Source of the DNA: Lyophyllum atratum
Taxonomy: Eukaryota > Basidiomycota > Agaricomycetes > Agaricales > Lyophyllaceae
Direction of reading: 5' to 3'
NCBI GenBank assembly: GCA_014905825.1
Contig: JACGCN010000074.1
Coordinates: 62,001-126,000, forward strand
DNA length: 64,000 nucleotides
Shown: one piece after another, positions 23,078 through 33,813 of the stretch
Layout: every line of letters begins with the position of its first letter
Position numbering within the stretch: position 1 is the stretch's first letter
The notes under the pieces: model-generated
Told to the model about the DNA's origin: nothing
Databases searched by the model: none
Seen by the model: only the letters and a program-made list of their open reading frames with translations
Program-made: the position numbers and the translations under genes

Positions 23078-24560
23078 CGGGACGAGCTCGAAAGAATAAA
23101 AAGTCATTCAGAGAACAGCTATATAAGTTAAAATTAAAAGCAAGAATAATAACAATTCCTTCAGCTCATACCTCCGCCTCTTCCACATCATCCACTTCTT
23201 CCTCCTACTTCTTATCGGATTACCCCTCACCACACGCGCAATCGTCTCCTTTTTTTCATTGCCACCGATTCTCTTCGTCTTCCCTTTCACGGCACGAGCA
23301 ATGGTCGTCTTCTTCTTCCTTTTCTCGGCACGACCAATCGGTATCTTCGTTTTCGCTGAGTATCTCCCGGAGTAGTATGCTTCTCAGAAAGTTCATGGAA
23401 CACGGCGAAACGGCGGTCCAAAGTGAGTACGCTGTTCTTCGCCTTTCTTCCTCCGGGTCATTATGGGGGGAGGGCATTTCTGCGGAGTCGGATTCTCCTC
23501 AATGTCTCCCTCTTCCATCCTCTTCGCCGCTCGGAATTGTCTTATCCTTCTTGTTTTTTCACACGTCTCCTGGACGGGTGCCAATATATTATCGGCGGTT
23601 GGTTCGTCGCCCACAATCGCGAAATTGGCGGTGGGTTGGGCCAGGAGGGCCGAAACTTGGTGATGAAAGCCGTCGGTCACGAAAATGACTCGTCGTCAGA
23701 TACTGAGGAGCGTTCCTCCTCTTCTACCCCATCCGCGATTGGGTGCCTCTGCTCTTCGCCACTGTAGTGGCGCTTGCCATGGCTATTGTTCGCCACCCCT
23801 GTTGAATTGTTGGTATTGCTGTTCGCCGCCCCGGTGGTTTCGCCGGCGCTGTTTTTCGCCACCCGAGTGCCCTGGTGGTTGCTGTTCTTCGCCACCGCAG
23901 TGGTCGTTCTTCCGCTTGTTGTCCTCATCCTTCGCCTTCACGCGTCACAATGCATTGTCGGTGGTGGCGAGTCGTCCCCAAAAGCCAAACAGCGTTTGGT
24001 TGGGTAAGATAGGTGAAGATGTGGCGGAGGACGTCGCCGGTAACCGAATCGATCTTGGTGGTCTTGGGCGGCGATGATGCGGCACCAAGGCGTGAGGCCG
24101 AGCTCGTAAGGGGAAGGCCGGCGCGGAGTCGGCAATGGTGACACCGCCGATCGAGCCGTTTGGTGTTGTTTTGGGGTGGTCGGGGTTTGGTTGCGTTGAG
24201 AGACGGGAGGTTATCGTCCAGATGATGGTGCGGTAGGAAGTAGGGGGTGAGAGTGCATGAGGTTTATCTTGAAAATGAAATGAAGTAAGAAGTGTTAGGA
24301 ATAGAGAGGACGTCGATGGTGTAATGGAACTGGAGTAAGAAGGCGATGTGGAAAGAGGAAGTGGACGGTGGACTAGGAGGAAGGGAGGGGGTGAGAGAGG
24401 AGGGAGTGGAGACGGAAGCGTGCGGGTAAAACCCTACGGAGTGCGTGCATTTGAATTACGGCCGCGTTGTTCCTGAGGCTCGTTGAAGAGAAATTTTCAA
24501 TCATTGAGGCTTGTCGTTGCCGTCGACGCTTGCATTGTCACATGCGGATTGGACGGTTCC
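23078..24560 (-). repeat. R1 array copy 4
   Basis: 3' signature GACGAGCTCGAAAGAATAAA at 23,081; 5' signature CGGGTAAAACCCTACGG at 24,423; then two to three 19-bp units (24,480-24,540). The minus strand has coding-like but frameshifted remnants. One is an Asn/Thr-rich repeat region (23,928-23,677) with VAKNSNHQGTRVAKNSAGE-type units. The next frame (23,680-23,393) contains QETCEKTRRIRQFRAAKRM. The third is acidic (SENEDTDWSCREKEEEDDH, around 23,350). Together they trace one decayed acidic/basic protein. Confidence 0.6.
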
Positions 24561-25370
24561 CCGTGACCTGCTGCCCGGGATTCACTGCACCGATTTCTGC
24601 GTAGTACTTAATTTTCGTCAGCTTGTGGGCGACTTAGCTTTCTCCGATAAGATTCATGTCACTCCATGTTTCTTTTACCGCACACATACGGCTGTTTGCA
24701 GTCAATTTTAATCCGTCCTCTGCAACTGTGCCTGGGGACCAGGCGCATATATCTGCAGGGAGTGGGTCATGCTGCGGTTGAATGTGTTCAAAGCTACCGC
24801 GATGGAGGCTGAAGAATGGGGAGTGCGAGAGTGCTGGCAACTGGGGCAGTAGGGAGGTTTGGTTTGTTGATGCGTGCAGGGGAGGAAATATGTGGCCAGT
24901 AGGAGTAGCTAGAATGATATGAATCTCACTTAGCATTGAGCAGTCATCTTATCGGTCGTATAGTTTATAGTCATCCATCCGTCGGGGCTGACTGTTCTTT
25001 TACATGGGATATGAGCGAACAGGAGACAATGATAGACAACTAGTGGCGAAGATACAGAAGACGATGAGAGAAACGGGCAACGGAGAAAGTACATCGAGAG
25101 ATATAAAGAAACAAAAACCAAATCCCGTCATATTCAACCTTCACGGCCGTGCCTTGATATCGCACCTCATTGTACAACTGATTGATCATTCGTCACGCAG
25201 TCGGTCATTGAGCCGGTCATCTTGCCAATCCGCAGCCGATAGCACGCCGATCACTCGTTCACCATTCTTAATACTAGAGAACATTGAATAAGATTCCATC
25301 ACCAACAAAACCGACTGGACTGCACTATGTAGGGAACAGGGTGGTGAGGATACTACTATAAGTATTGTAT
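24561..25370. other. Spacer between R1 copies
   Basis: Shares 24,740-24,960 with the spacer at 22,790-22,980. No gene is recognised. Several NNTCGNTCACTCG-like short motifs occur around 25,190-25,270 without clear periodicity. Confidence 0.4.
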
Positions 25371-25964
25371 CGCGACGAGCTGGAAACGAGCCGCCTTCTT
25401 CACCTCCACCGCTAAGTTGGCATCATCCTCTTCGTCTTCCTCCGAGCCTTCCTCACAGGAGTCGGCTTTTTCCGACTTCAATAGCAACCGGTTGACGATT
25501 GATTTCGAGAGGCTGCAGTGCGTTCGCGAACTCCTCAACGTCTGGGGAGGTTTCGCCCGAGTCCTCACTAACGTGCTTCGCTTCGGCGCATGAGGACCAC
25601 AACTTCGTTTTGTTGTACTCCTCGTCGTTTCCGGGTTCGACCTCTTTGGCGATGTCGATCGTGACGTTCTGCTCGCCGGACTCTTACTCGGAGCAATTTT
25701 GGCGGTTTCCTCCTCTTCTCCCATGTTGTCGATCGCATCGTTGTCGTCTTCGCCACCATAGTGGCTCGACTGCCCGTTCTGTTTGGCGGGGGCCGCTGAA
25801 AAGCGGCCGACATCCAAATTCTCGTCCTTCGAGTAGTCAAACTCCTCCGTCGCCACCATGGGGGCTGTTGATTCGCTCGCGCTCTTTGGCGGGCGCCGCT
25901 GAACAGCGACTTCGGCGTCGAAATCTTCCTCCTTCCAGTTGTCAAATTTTTCAATCGTCGCCAT
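25356..25964 (-). CDS. Acidic/basic low-complexity protein remnant of R1 (about 200 aa)
   Basis: The open frame begins MATIEKFDNWKEEDFD. With a related unit just upstream in a shifted frame (MAMREFDTWKEENLDVD, 26,065-25,967) and one downstream (MVATEEFDYSKDENLDVG), it forms three ~34-residue repeats of the pattern EFDxWKEENLDV. It continues through an acidic segment (GEEEETAKIAP), Ser/Arg/Thr-rich stretches and an acidic tail (EEGSEEDEEDDANLA). Such composition suggests a disordered, possibly nuclear protein; that is inference. The frameshift between the first and second repeats and the loss of the conserved R1 3' coding end suggest a pseudogene. Confidence 0.35.
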   Translation of the reverse strand: MATIEKFDNWKEEDFDAEVAVQRRPPKSASESTAPMVATEEFDYSKDENLDVGRFSAAPAKQNGQSSHYGGEDDNDAIDNMGEEEETAKIAPSKSPASRTSRSTSPKRSNPETTRSTTKRSCGPHAPKRSTLVRTRAKPPQTLRSSRTHCSLSKSIVNRLLLKSEKADSCEEGSEEDEEDDANLAVEVKKAARFQLVAIQYL

Positions 25965-26555
25965 GGTGGCTGTTGACTCCCCGCTCTGTATGGCGGGAGC
26001 CGCCGAAAAGCGGCGTCGACATCCAAGTTCTCTTCCTTCCAGGTGTCAAATTCCCGCATCGCCAAGTCGACGGTGCCTCCGGGCGGGTCGTTGGGCCAGA
26101 AAGGCTAATGGGGTGAGGGTGTCAGTCACGACATTGATTGCATTGGACATTTCGTTCCAGCAGTTGGCGCTTCGGTTCGAGGCGCCGCAGAGAAGAAAAT
26201 GATCGACGTCCAGCTGGGGTGAAAGTGGAGACCAAACGTTCGAACAGGTTAATGTTTCCTGGTAGTCGCTTCTCGAGTTGTTGCAGGTGGTCTTCGTGCA
26301 AAGTATGACTGGTGCGGTGGTGGTGTACGAAGTGGAGGGAGGGAGAGAGGAAGATGATTTTGAAGTAGGAATGAAGTAAGAATGGTTGCGAAAAGAGCGG
26401 AAGGTGATGAGGAAGTAGTAATAAAGGAAAGAGAGAAAGAAGATGTTGATGGTGGATTGTAAAAGAGGGAGTGGGTGAGGGGGCAAGAGGAACGGCGGTA
26501 ACCTGCGGGTAAAACCTTAAACGGTGCGTGCAATTGAATTGCCGTAGCTTTCATA
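25371..26555 (-). repeat. R1 array copy 5
   Basis: 3' end at CGCGACGAGCTGGAAACGAG; 5' signature GCGGGTAAAACCTTAAACGG at 26,505-26,525, with the flanking 19-bp minisatellite essentially missing. The minus-strand leader (26,500-26,250) is pyrimidine-rich. The copy contains the longest charged frame of the family (see the CDS entry at 25,356-25,964). Confidence 0.6.
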
Positions 26556-27240
26556 TCTTAGAGTATCACGATCTTATGGTGGCACGAATATGGGGATAGC
26601 GATAGGAATGAATAGATAGATAGACAATGTTACATTACTCCTCAGAGAGGCCCTCTGTACACAGATGCATTGTCCAAGCCAAAATACTCTTACGTAAGAG
26701 ATACTCCGATCTTCGCCTTCTGCGGTGAGGCGCGGTGCGCCTCAGCATCATCAGGGGGAGCCTTCGGGATCGTGAGTCTTCTAGAGCCTTCCAGATCGTG
26801 AGTGTTTTCGAGCCTTCCAGACCTCTAATCTTGACATACGGGACTGAGTTACTGGTGCGATTGCCTGCTATATGGGGGCAGTAGGGAAAACGGTCAGAGG
26901 AAACTTTATACGCTCCACGTGATGAGGAGTAACAATATTTGGGTTTTACCGCCGAAGCTACTACTTCCACAACGTCGAAAAACTGTACTTCTTGCGCTCT
27001 GACAAATATCGCCGTAGAATTCCATTCCAGTTGTACTAGGTCCACTTCTCGAGAATCTCCTACACCCGACTACATTCCATCCCGTCTGTAATCACGATTA
27101 AAAGGACCCCCCAACACACACCCCAGGACGAACGGGATGACTTTAATACATACCCACCACTATGTCGGGAAAGACTGGGCTCTGCTCTACCAGGTTGAAT
27201 TTTCGCTGGCTACTATCCTACCGACTATGCATCATGTGCC
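26556..27240. other. Spacer with no gene recognised
   Basis: Contains an imperfect short direct repeat (TTCTAGAGCCTTCCAGATCG / TTTCGAGCCTTCCAGACC at 26,777-26,823). A minus-strand frame (27,045-26,635) lacks coding bias. Confidence 0.4.
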
Positions 27241-27749
27241 CCGTCAAGCTCGAAAAGTTAGAAAGTACTTAATTGAGGATGCAGTAATCTGCGATACAAT
27301 TGAAAGAAAATAAAACAAAATACACCCCCGTCACGACCTCCTGCTCTTCCTAGTTCTTACCGTCGTCCTCAATGGTAATTTCATCCTCCTCCAAGTCTTT
27401 CTTGGAGGTGTGTTCGCGGGAGGAGTTTTACTCCTCTTCATCGTCGGCATCTCTTGCTGCTAGCGCCGATTCTGCTTCCGTGTAGCTTATCAGCGAGACT
27501 GTTAATTTATATGCATCTCTGGGCGGCGCAGAGTATGTTACTCAGATGCGAATGTGGCCAGGGGCGATGATGCGTACTATGACATTGCCGGCCACATCAG
27601 GGTGAAAATATTCGGTCGGTTCCGTCTCCTCGTCCAGATTGGTTTGTGGCATGATGTTTGTATCAATAGACCGTGTTCCGTCTTGGATCGCAAATTGTTG
27701 TGAGCGCTAATTCGGCTTGATTTACGCGCTGTTACTGTATATCTCCAGA

Positions 27750-28031
27750 TCAGTATGTACGGACGGTGAGATGTGATAGTTGTAATTTCCACTTACTTTT
27801 TGGTGTGGATAATCTTGTCGTCGACCCGGTAGCCTCCTCATTTTCCTCCCAGGATTTCTGGGAGATATCTTTGCCGGAGGAGTTTAACTCCTCTTCATTG
27901 TTTCCGTTCTTATCATCCACCTCTTCCCCGCCACCCTGGTGGCGCATCTGTCCCTCCTGCCCTTGAGGGCTAGCCACTGCAATGTAGATAGCCTCGATGC
28001 CGTCGTCGACCGCCAAATCATGACGGAACAA
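27750..28031 (-). pseudogene. Acidic continuation of the R1 gene, frame-shifted
   Basis: The open frame contains HDLAVDDGIEAIYIAVASP, then QGGGEEVDDKNGNNEEELNS, then TGSTTRLSTPK, where a GTAAGT donor (minus 27,796) interrupts it. The EEELNSSGKDISQKSWEE segment is paralleled by DEEE-stop-NSSREHTSKKDLEE at about 27,450-27,390 and by EGEEEDHSSGEPTSG in copy 3. That supports real ancestral coding in this frame. It is not in frame with the upstream MARKFSR exon without another splice event. Confidence 0.35.
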
Positions 28032-28076
28032 CCTAGGAAGGCCCCGGCAGAGATGGTGTGGTGCAAAACCGGCACC

Positions 28077-28220
28077 TCATGTTCTTCTGGCGGCCTGGTC
28101 ATCTGCGGTGGCCGGAAATGAATCGATATTGCCAGATGCATCAGCCCTTAGAGCGGCAGCAGCAGCAGCCGCCTTCTCCTTCCTCTTACGTTCCTTTACG
28201 CGACTGAACTTGCGCGCCAT
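28077..28220 (-). CDS. Basic/alanine-rich N-terminal exon of the R1 gene (47 aa)
   Basis: ATG at 28,220 lies ten bases after a well-formed 54-bp intron (minus 28,284-28,231, GTAAGT...AAAG), which would then be a 5' leader intron. The frame reads MARKFSRVKERKRKEK, then seven alanines, then LRADASGNIDSFPATADDQ, to a TGA. The downstream acidic frame at 28,031-27,750 (next entry) would need an intron or a frameshift to join. A nuclear, basic/acidic protein is a guess from composition only. No known family is recognised. Confidence 0.4.
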   Translation of the reverse strand: MARKFSRVKERKRKEKAAAAAAALRADASGNIDSFPATADDQAARRT

Positions 28221-28556
28221 TTCCGCAGATCTTTAGATCAGTATGTACGGGCGAAGAGATGCAATAGTTGTTATTTTGACTTACTTCTTGTTATGCGAGG
28301 GTGGGTTGTGAAGGGCGCATTAGGTTCGGCGTCGTGAAACAGATTATCGTCTAGTTGACGTTGAGGTAAGTGAGAGGGAGAGGTAGACAGTGGAATTTGA
28401 TGATGAAGTAGTGAGAAGAGAGAGACAGAGAGAAGGAGAGGATGTTGATTGTGAATGATAAAGGAGGGAGGGGAAGCTAGAGGTAAGGGGTGCGGAAATA
28501 TTTTCAGGGTAAAACCCACTACGGTGCGTGGTATTGAATTGCTGTAGCGTTGTGAC

Positions 28557-28875
28557 TGCTTGTGTCGCATCAGTCGAAGCTTTTCGCTCCCGCCGGGGCG
28601 TACAGCTGCCGTCTGGTCTTGCTTCTGCCGTCGAGGCTGGTATCTGCCGTCGAGGCTGGTATCTGCCGTCGAGGCTGGTATCTGCCGTCGAGGCTGGTCG
28701 ATTCCGTCGAGGAGTGTTGATGCCATCGACGCTTGCTTCTGCCGTCGAGGCGTGCCGCTGTCGTCGAGGCTTGTTGCTTCCGTCGAGGCGTGCAGCTGCC
28801 GTCTAGTCTTGCTTCTGCCGTCGCGGCTGTTCTCTGCCGTCGAGGCTTGTCATTACCGTCAATGTTTGCCTCATC
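28557..28875 (-). repeat. 19-bp minisatellite at the 5' end of R1 copy 6
   Basis: About 14-16 units of CTGCCGTCGAGGCTGGTAT type. Three consecutive units near 28,627-28,683 are identical, and others vary in the last six bases. Being 19 bp, it yields open but frame-rotating ORFs (ICRRGWYLPSRLVSAVEAG-like) on the plus strand that I regard as by-products. The copy number here is the highest of the R1 set. Confidence 0.8.
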
Positions 28876-29280
28876 CCGCGCTGCTCCAACGATATGTTGG
28901 CCGATGAGCGGTGCAGGGTTATGATCCTAGAGTTCCGAGGAACGACCCAAGTAGGGAGGACAGCGCCGCCAGATGTTGAGGAGGAGGAGGAGGAGGAGTA
29001 GACAAGCGAAGAATCGGGGCCAAAACAGGATTATCTAGCCGGACACTGTGCTTGCCGCCTATGCAAGGATGTGAGGAGCGACGGTATGTGATTTTCTGAG
29101 TCTGGTCCAAAACATACTATACTGGTTCGATTTTTTATGTAATTTGTTTAGTAGGTAGCGGAGCACCGTCGTACTAGCCTGAGTACACAGGAAAGAAATC
29201 CGATTTTTCGCCATAGTCTAGATAGGCTGCATACGAGAGAAAAATATCGAAGATCTTTCTCTCATCATACGCGGGGCACA
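28876..29280. other. Spacer with no gene recognised
   Basis: A GAGGAGGAGG run lies at 28,978-28,998. Nothing else was recognised. Confidence 0.45.
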
Positions 29281-32200
29281 GCTCTGTATTCGGTCGCAAA
29301 AACAGGCTACACATCACGATGTCAGCTAGCATTGGTTCTCAGAGCCGTGAGGGCAGATCGCTCCGATTACCGCTGATGACCTGCTTGCATTCTTCCAAGA
29401 ACGCCAAACGTGCACAATGACGTAATCGGTGCAGCTGCGGCGTTGACTTTTCTGCGACGTCCTCGCTGTGGGCGAAGCCCGAAGTCAACACCTTTCCTTT
29501 GCATGTTGCCGTGGTTGGTTGATCTGTTCCGCGTATCCCTGGTAGTTGCGGGCCCAGTGAGCCTGCCATCAACAAGATAGTACTCTACAGGTGAGTTATC
29601 CGCGGGAGTGGTGCCCGAGTCCGTACATGGAAACCTCTTTTTTTTTCGAATACCTGAGGATGATACAATTCGAAAGTCAACACACTCCCATTGTTCTGTG
29701 CATCGACTGTCACGTCCGTAATCATTCCCCATTTGTACTCTTTTCTGTATACCGCCTCCGCTATTGGACTCTGCATCCTAGTTGTCGCATTCGGTGTCTC
29801 GCATACGGAATCCCGCGTCGACATGACTGATTATGCGTCACAGAGGACAAAATATCGTCGTTCCTCGTACGGCACTACAGACGATCCCGACGCCTGCCCA
29901 CTCGCACACGAGTCACCTTCGATCACGACTCTCACTTTATTGCTGCTTCTACACCTTCAGCCTCGCAACGTTTTTATCGACGTCTCGCGCTCCCGCGCCC
30001 CACAAAGCCACTATTTACCTAGTACCAATCGGCTAGAAAGTATATCTTTCCCTCACTTCTCTGAGTTACGGTATACTCAATCGCAGGCACCGAGACAGTC
30101 CACAGCAGCCAGGATCATCGGTAATTCATGTATGACGAGAGACTTGTCACCCCGTCGAGCAGCGTACAGCGAGCGGCAAATCGTTCCGTAGCCAGCGTAC
30201 CACTCCATCCGAACGGCCGTCACGCCCCAATCATCCCAATCGGCCTTGCCCGCGAGGTTGGAAGATTCAGTACTCAGCTGGCAGTCGGCTACGGCCCTGT
30301 GGAGGGGGTCTCACTCCGAAAGAGGAAGCAGGAAGAAGGGTAGAGGGTAAGGGGGGATGTAAAAAGAGTTTTCGGAATACGTACTTGTATTGGGTGCAGA
30401 AGAGCCGGTGCATACCTGCCCCCACGCATACTGAGGCAGCGAGGCAATCGGTTGCGGTTTGTGATCCCCGTTGCAAGGTTTTACCCAATGATCCCCCATA
30501 GGCAGGTAGAGGTCGTGCGCTGATGCTCGGTCATGATGGACTATAGATTAGCCGGGAAAATGAATACGGAAGCCTACAGTCGGGAGTGGGATTTCATGAT
30601 ATGATTCTAGCCATAGGCGACTAGGATATCTACTCGCAATCCGAAGGCAATGTCTCCGGCAACCGAAGGCCCGCAGCAGGAGGCTGTCAGAGCTGGCTGT
30701 GAATTTCCGGATTACAGCTTTAAAGCCCCCCCGGGAATCGATGTAACTATCCCGTTTCCACGTCACAGTTGGTGGTGCGCGGCCCAGTTGGTGCAGACAT
30801 TTATTAGTATTGAAGACAAACTGACCTCCCTGCTGAAAGCTATTGACCATGATCGTATCGCCCTCTGCAGTCTGCAGACCTGGCCGGTATTATGTTACAT
30901 CTACCACTTGAGAAGTCGCGGTGTAGCCTTCCATCCTCTCTGTACGCACGCATGCGCGTCGCCAAACACATACTCCGTCGCGGCAATGAAACAGCAATCG
31001 CCACCTTACCCTCTACGCCGTCGAAAAGAGCTGCACCATAGTCCAACGTGCGAATATCGACACAATGATGTCGCCGGCAAAGAATCGTTCGACCGGCTTG
31101 CAACTACTGCCACCGTTGTAAAGTACGTCCACGTTCTTTCTTACCCCCCTAACATACCTATACACTGGCTGATCATCCGATATAGTCCCCGCCAGCCACG
31201 ATGATCCTTAATTTCCTCATGACGTCGGACCGACCACCCCACCCGCCAGCGGGCAGCAAGCGGCGTGCCAGTTCATAGCCATACTTCCAAACCCACCGAA
31301 AGGCGAATGCGCCGGGACCATCAGCATCTGGATCTCGCATCGGCTGTGGGGTTGGAGGATTGGGTACACGCCGGGCTGCCGGCTACGGTGGTTTGGTCGA
31401 GGCCTTATGCCGAACAACGGAAATGAGGCGGCGGCGGGACAGGGCAACGCTTCACGGCGGTGAGATATCCGCACTCGGCGGAACACAATGCCGGTCCGTA
31501 CCGAAAAAGCATCGTGGAGGCTGCAGTAATCGGTTGCGATTTGTGAAGTCCGTTATAATCCGATGATCCCCATAGCTACATATTACGGAGGTCATGCGCT
31601 GATCACTGTTTATGATATGTTATAAGTCAGCTGAGAAGATTGCATACCAAATACGGAACACTGGCAGTACCCGTTTGTGCATGGTACAACGAAGATGGAC
31701 ACCTCTACCGTGAGCCTGGAGCCAAGATCACCAGCAGTAACACCCTCGCAGCAGGAGATAGGAGGAACTGGTTGCTAGGAAGCACGTTGCTGCCTTACAG
31801 CCTCACAGCCTGACAAGTCCCCAGGGAGCCGTACAATGAACGTCAAAATTACGATTTCCGTGTTGCTGTGGTGCAGGCATGGAAATCATGCGTCCTTTCC
31901 GTCCTGGGATATGACTCAGACGGCACGAAATTTGTCGGGCCTAGAATATCAAGGATAGTTAGGCGGTAGTACACCAGGAGGTGCTGGGCGTGTTTTCGCA
32001 TTGACACGACTGCTCTGGTCGGGCAGATCTTCGCCCCGGAAGAGGCCGCGTCACAGGTCTCTCATAGTCTTCCGTGCGGACGGACAATTTCTACGCCTGC
32101 TGTGGTGCGGGATACGGTTGGTGCAGATAGGTGCCTATCTACTACAGTCAAGCTGATCTCTGTTTAGATGATCCTGCGCTTCGTTGCTTCACCCTGTACA

Positions 32201-32400
32201 GTTGACAGAGCCGCGCGTTTCAGTTCACTACGCACCAGTCAAGACGCCGTTGCATGCCGTTCCGCCCTCCCGGCCTGCAGTCATGTGTATCGCCAAACGC
32301 AAACTCGGTCCTGGTGAAGAAACAGCAATCCCCATCGCGAAAGTCAGTGCTCTCTTCAAAGCACTCAACAAGAGCACCATGCTTGCAGTTAGATAATCGC
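29281..32400 (+). repeat. R2 repeat array, third block
   Basis: Two R2 units. The first has the 5' segment GTATTCGGTCGCAAAAACAG at 29,289, the ACACACTCCC leader at 29,675, the landmark AGCCAGGATCATCGGTAAT at 30,106 and the 3' exon (IALCSLQTW) near 30,855. The second has the landmark TGATGATCC at 31,200 and its 3' module around 32,150. The frame beginning MTDYASQRTKYRRSSYGT (29,824) runs to 30,191, but it lacks a counterpart in the other units and is not called as a gene. Confidence 0.5.
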
Positions 32401-33813
32401 AGGACACACCGATCGCGTTGGTAAAGAAGCAGTCGATCGCTCAGCACAAGCTGCCACTACGGAACCACTGCGAACATCCGATCACCATGGTGGCAATCGT
32501 TGATCTACAAGTCTCGACGAATAAGAAACAGTGGAGTTGAGGACTGGCAGCAATGATTGACATCCCTCTTACCGAAAGCTGAAGGCACAGGGTACTTCGG
32601 AATTTTCCCCTCCTACCCGACAAAATTTTGAACCGATTGGCATCGGCGGATGTACGATCTTTACAGCGAAATTCTGTGCTGGTTGCTCGAAGCAAGATTT
32701 AATGATCGATATAGATGAAAACGACCGCAACTCTATCACCTGGCCAGAGACGCCGGCAAATATATAGCGGTGCAAGCGGTAATGACCGTGTTTGCGTTTT
32801 CCGTCACGTGATGAAGATATTATCTTAATTGCCAGAACTCTGCCCCATATTGTTTGTGGTATGTCCTCGTTACATTATCCTATGCGGCCTTGCGGCGCTG
32901 TCTTCTTTGCTAGTACTGAGAGTCAGGAATCTTTTCGTATGCACCCGAGCATCAAGCAAAGCGGGCTAGCGATCAGCGTGGGATTCATGGTCGATCGAAC
33001 GGCCGACTCGTTGATCGACTACGGCTCGACAAAGGATCGACTACGGATTGATTACGGATTGACTACGGATTGACTACGGATCGAGCGAATGATCGACTCC
33101 ATGATCCACCCGATTGAACATTCGATGATATAACGTGAAATCGGTTTTCATGAGGAGGGATACCATCGCATGACCATGCAAGATGTAACTAACTGAAGTG
33201 GGGTTTTTCTTTATCTGCACTGTTATTTTTTCATTTACTCTCTCAATTGCGCGTTCAATGTTAATCTGTTCTGTATGGCAGCAATTAATTCTCAATTTCT
33301 ATCTCTCAATTTCTCATTCCCTTTCTCATAGATCCGCTATCACATCACTTGATTGCATGGTCTCGAAATACGACCGCCTCGCGGCCAAAGCCGACATGAA
33401 AGGCCCGAAACACGCAGGGCGCTCTTAGCCCACCAGAGGAGCTCGTAAAGTCCCCGACGCAAATGGACACGCCGTCGTCTGGCAAAATCGTGTCACGGAT
33501 TCCACTGCAATAGCTGCCGTTGTAGAGGTGAACCTTCTTCCTCTCAACTACTCTTCTTCCAGTACTGGAGGTTCCTCGAAAGTACAATTGCGCCACGCCA
33601 TATGACGCTGCCAGTCAAGAGTCAAGGGAAATTTTCTTCGCCGTCATCGACGATGCGTTCAAGCTCGAGTAATTCTGGTACGGGTAGAAATACAATTCTT
33701 ACAGCCTCAAGGCATCCTGAATGTTGGCAGCAATGGAGTTTTTGCAGGTTATGTCTCTTAGGAGGCCATATGTTATACGCCAACATCGGCAGATATCTGC
33801 ATAATAGCATGGG
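32401..33813. other. Unique-looking sequence, no gene called
   Basis: Contains the short tandem repeat listed at 33,003-33,085, an AT-rich patch at 33,180-33,340 and several small frames without coding bias. Confidence 0.4.
33003..33085 (+). repeat. Short tandem repeat, 12-bp unit GGATTGACTACG
   Basis: About six imperfect units (GGATCGACTACG, GGATTGATTACG, GGATTGACTACG twice). It lies within TCGATC-rich sequence that extends from 32,990 to 33,115. Confidence 0.7.

Larger units (their letters stand above)
27241..28556 (-). repeat. R1 array copy 6
   Basis: 3' signature AAGCTCGAAAAGTTAGAAAG at 27,246 and GAGGATGCAGTAATCTGCG; 5' signature AGGGTAAAACCCACTACGG at 28,506. Inside are two nearly identical 54-bp introns about 490 bp apart (minus 28,284-28,231 and 27,796-27,743), each GTAAGT...TACTGATCTRRAG. 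An exon-plus-intron block was therefore duplicated within the element. An acidic frame at 27,425-27,360 (TSKKDLEEDEITIEDDG) parallels the acidic region of the second ORF listed below. Confidence 0.65.

Noticed and set aside
22036..28875. Regularly spaced repeats considered as a CRISPR array.
   Set aside because: Units are 19 bp and contiguous without unique spacers, in a eukaryotic intron-containing context; a minisatellite.
28528..28907. Plus-strand frames with RRGWYLPSRLVSAVEAG repeats.
   Set aside because: They are produced by a 19-bp minisatellite that rotates through all frames; not evidence of a protein.
30840..31204. Possible gene from the open frame 30,650-31,204 (184 aa).
   Set aside because: It spans an R2 exon module and its intron-like region without a stop by chance. 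The IALCSLQTW core is real R2 sequence, but the flanks do not match other units.
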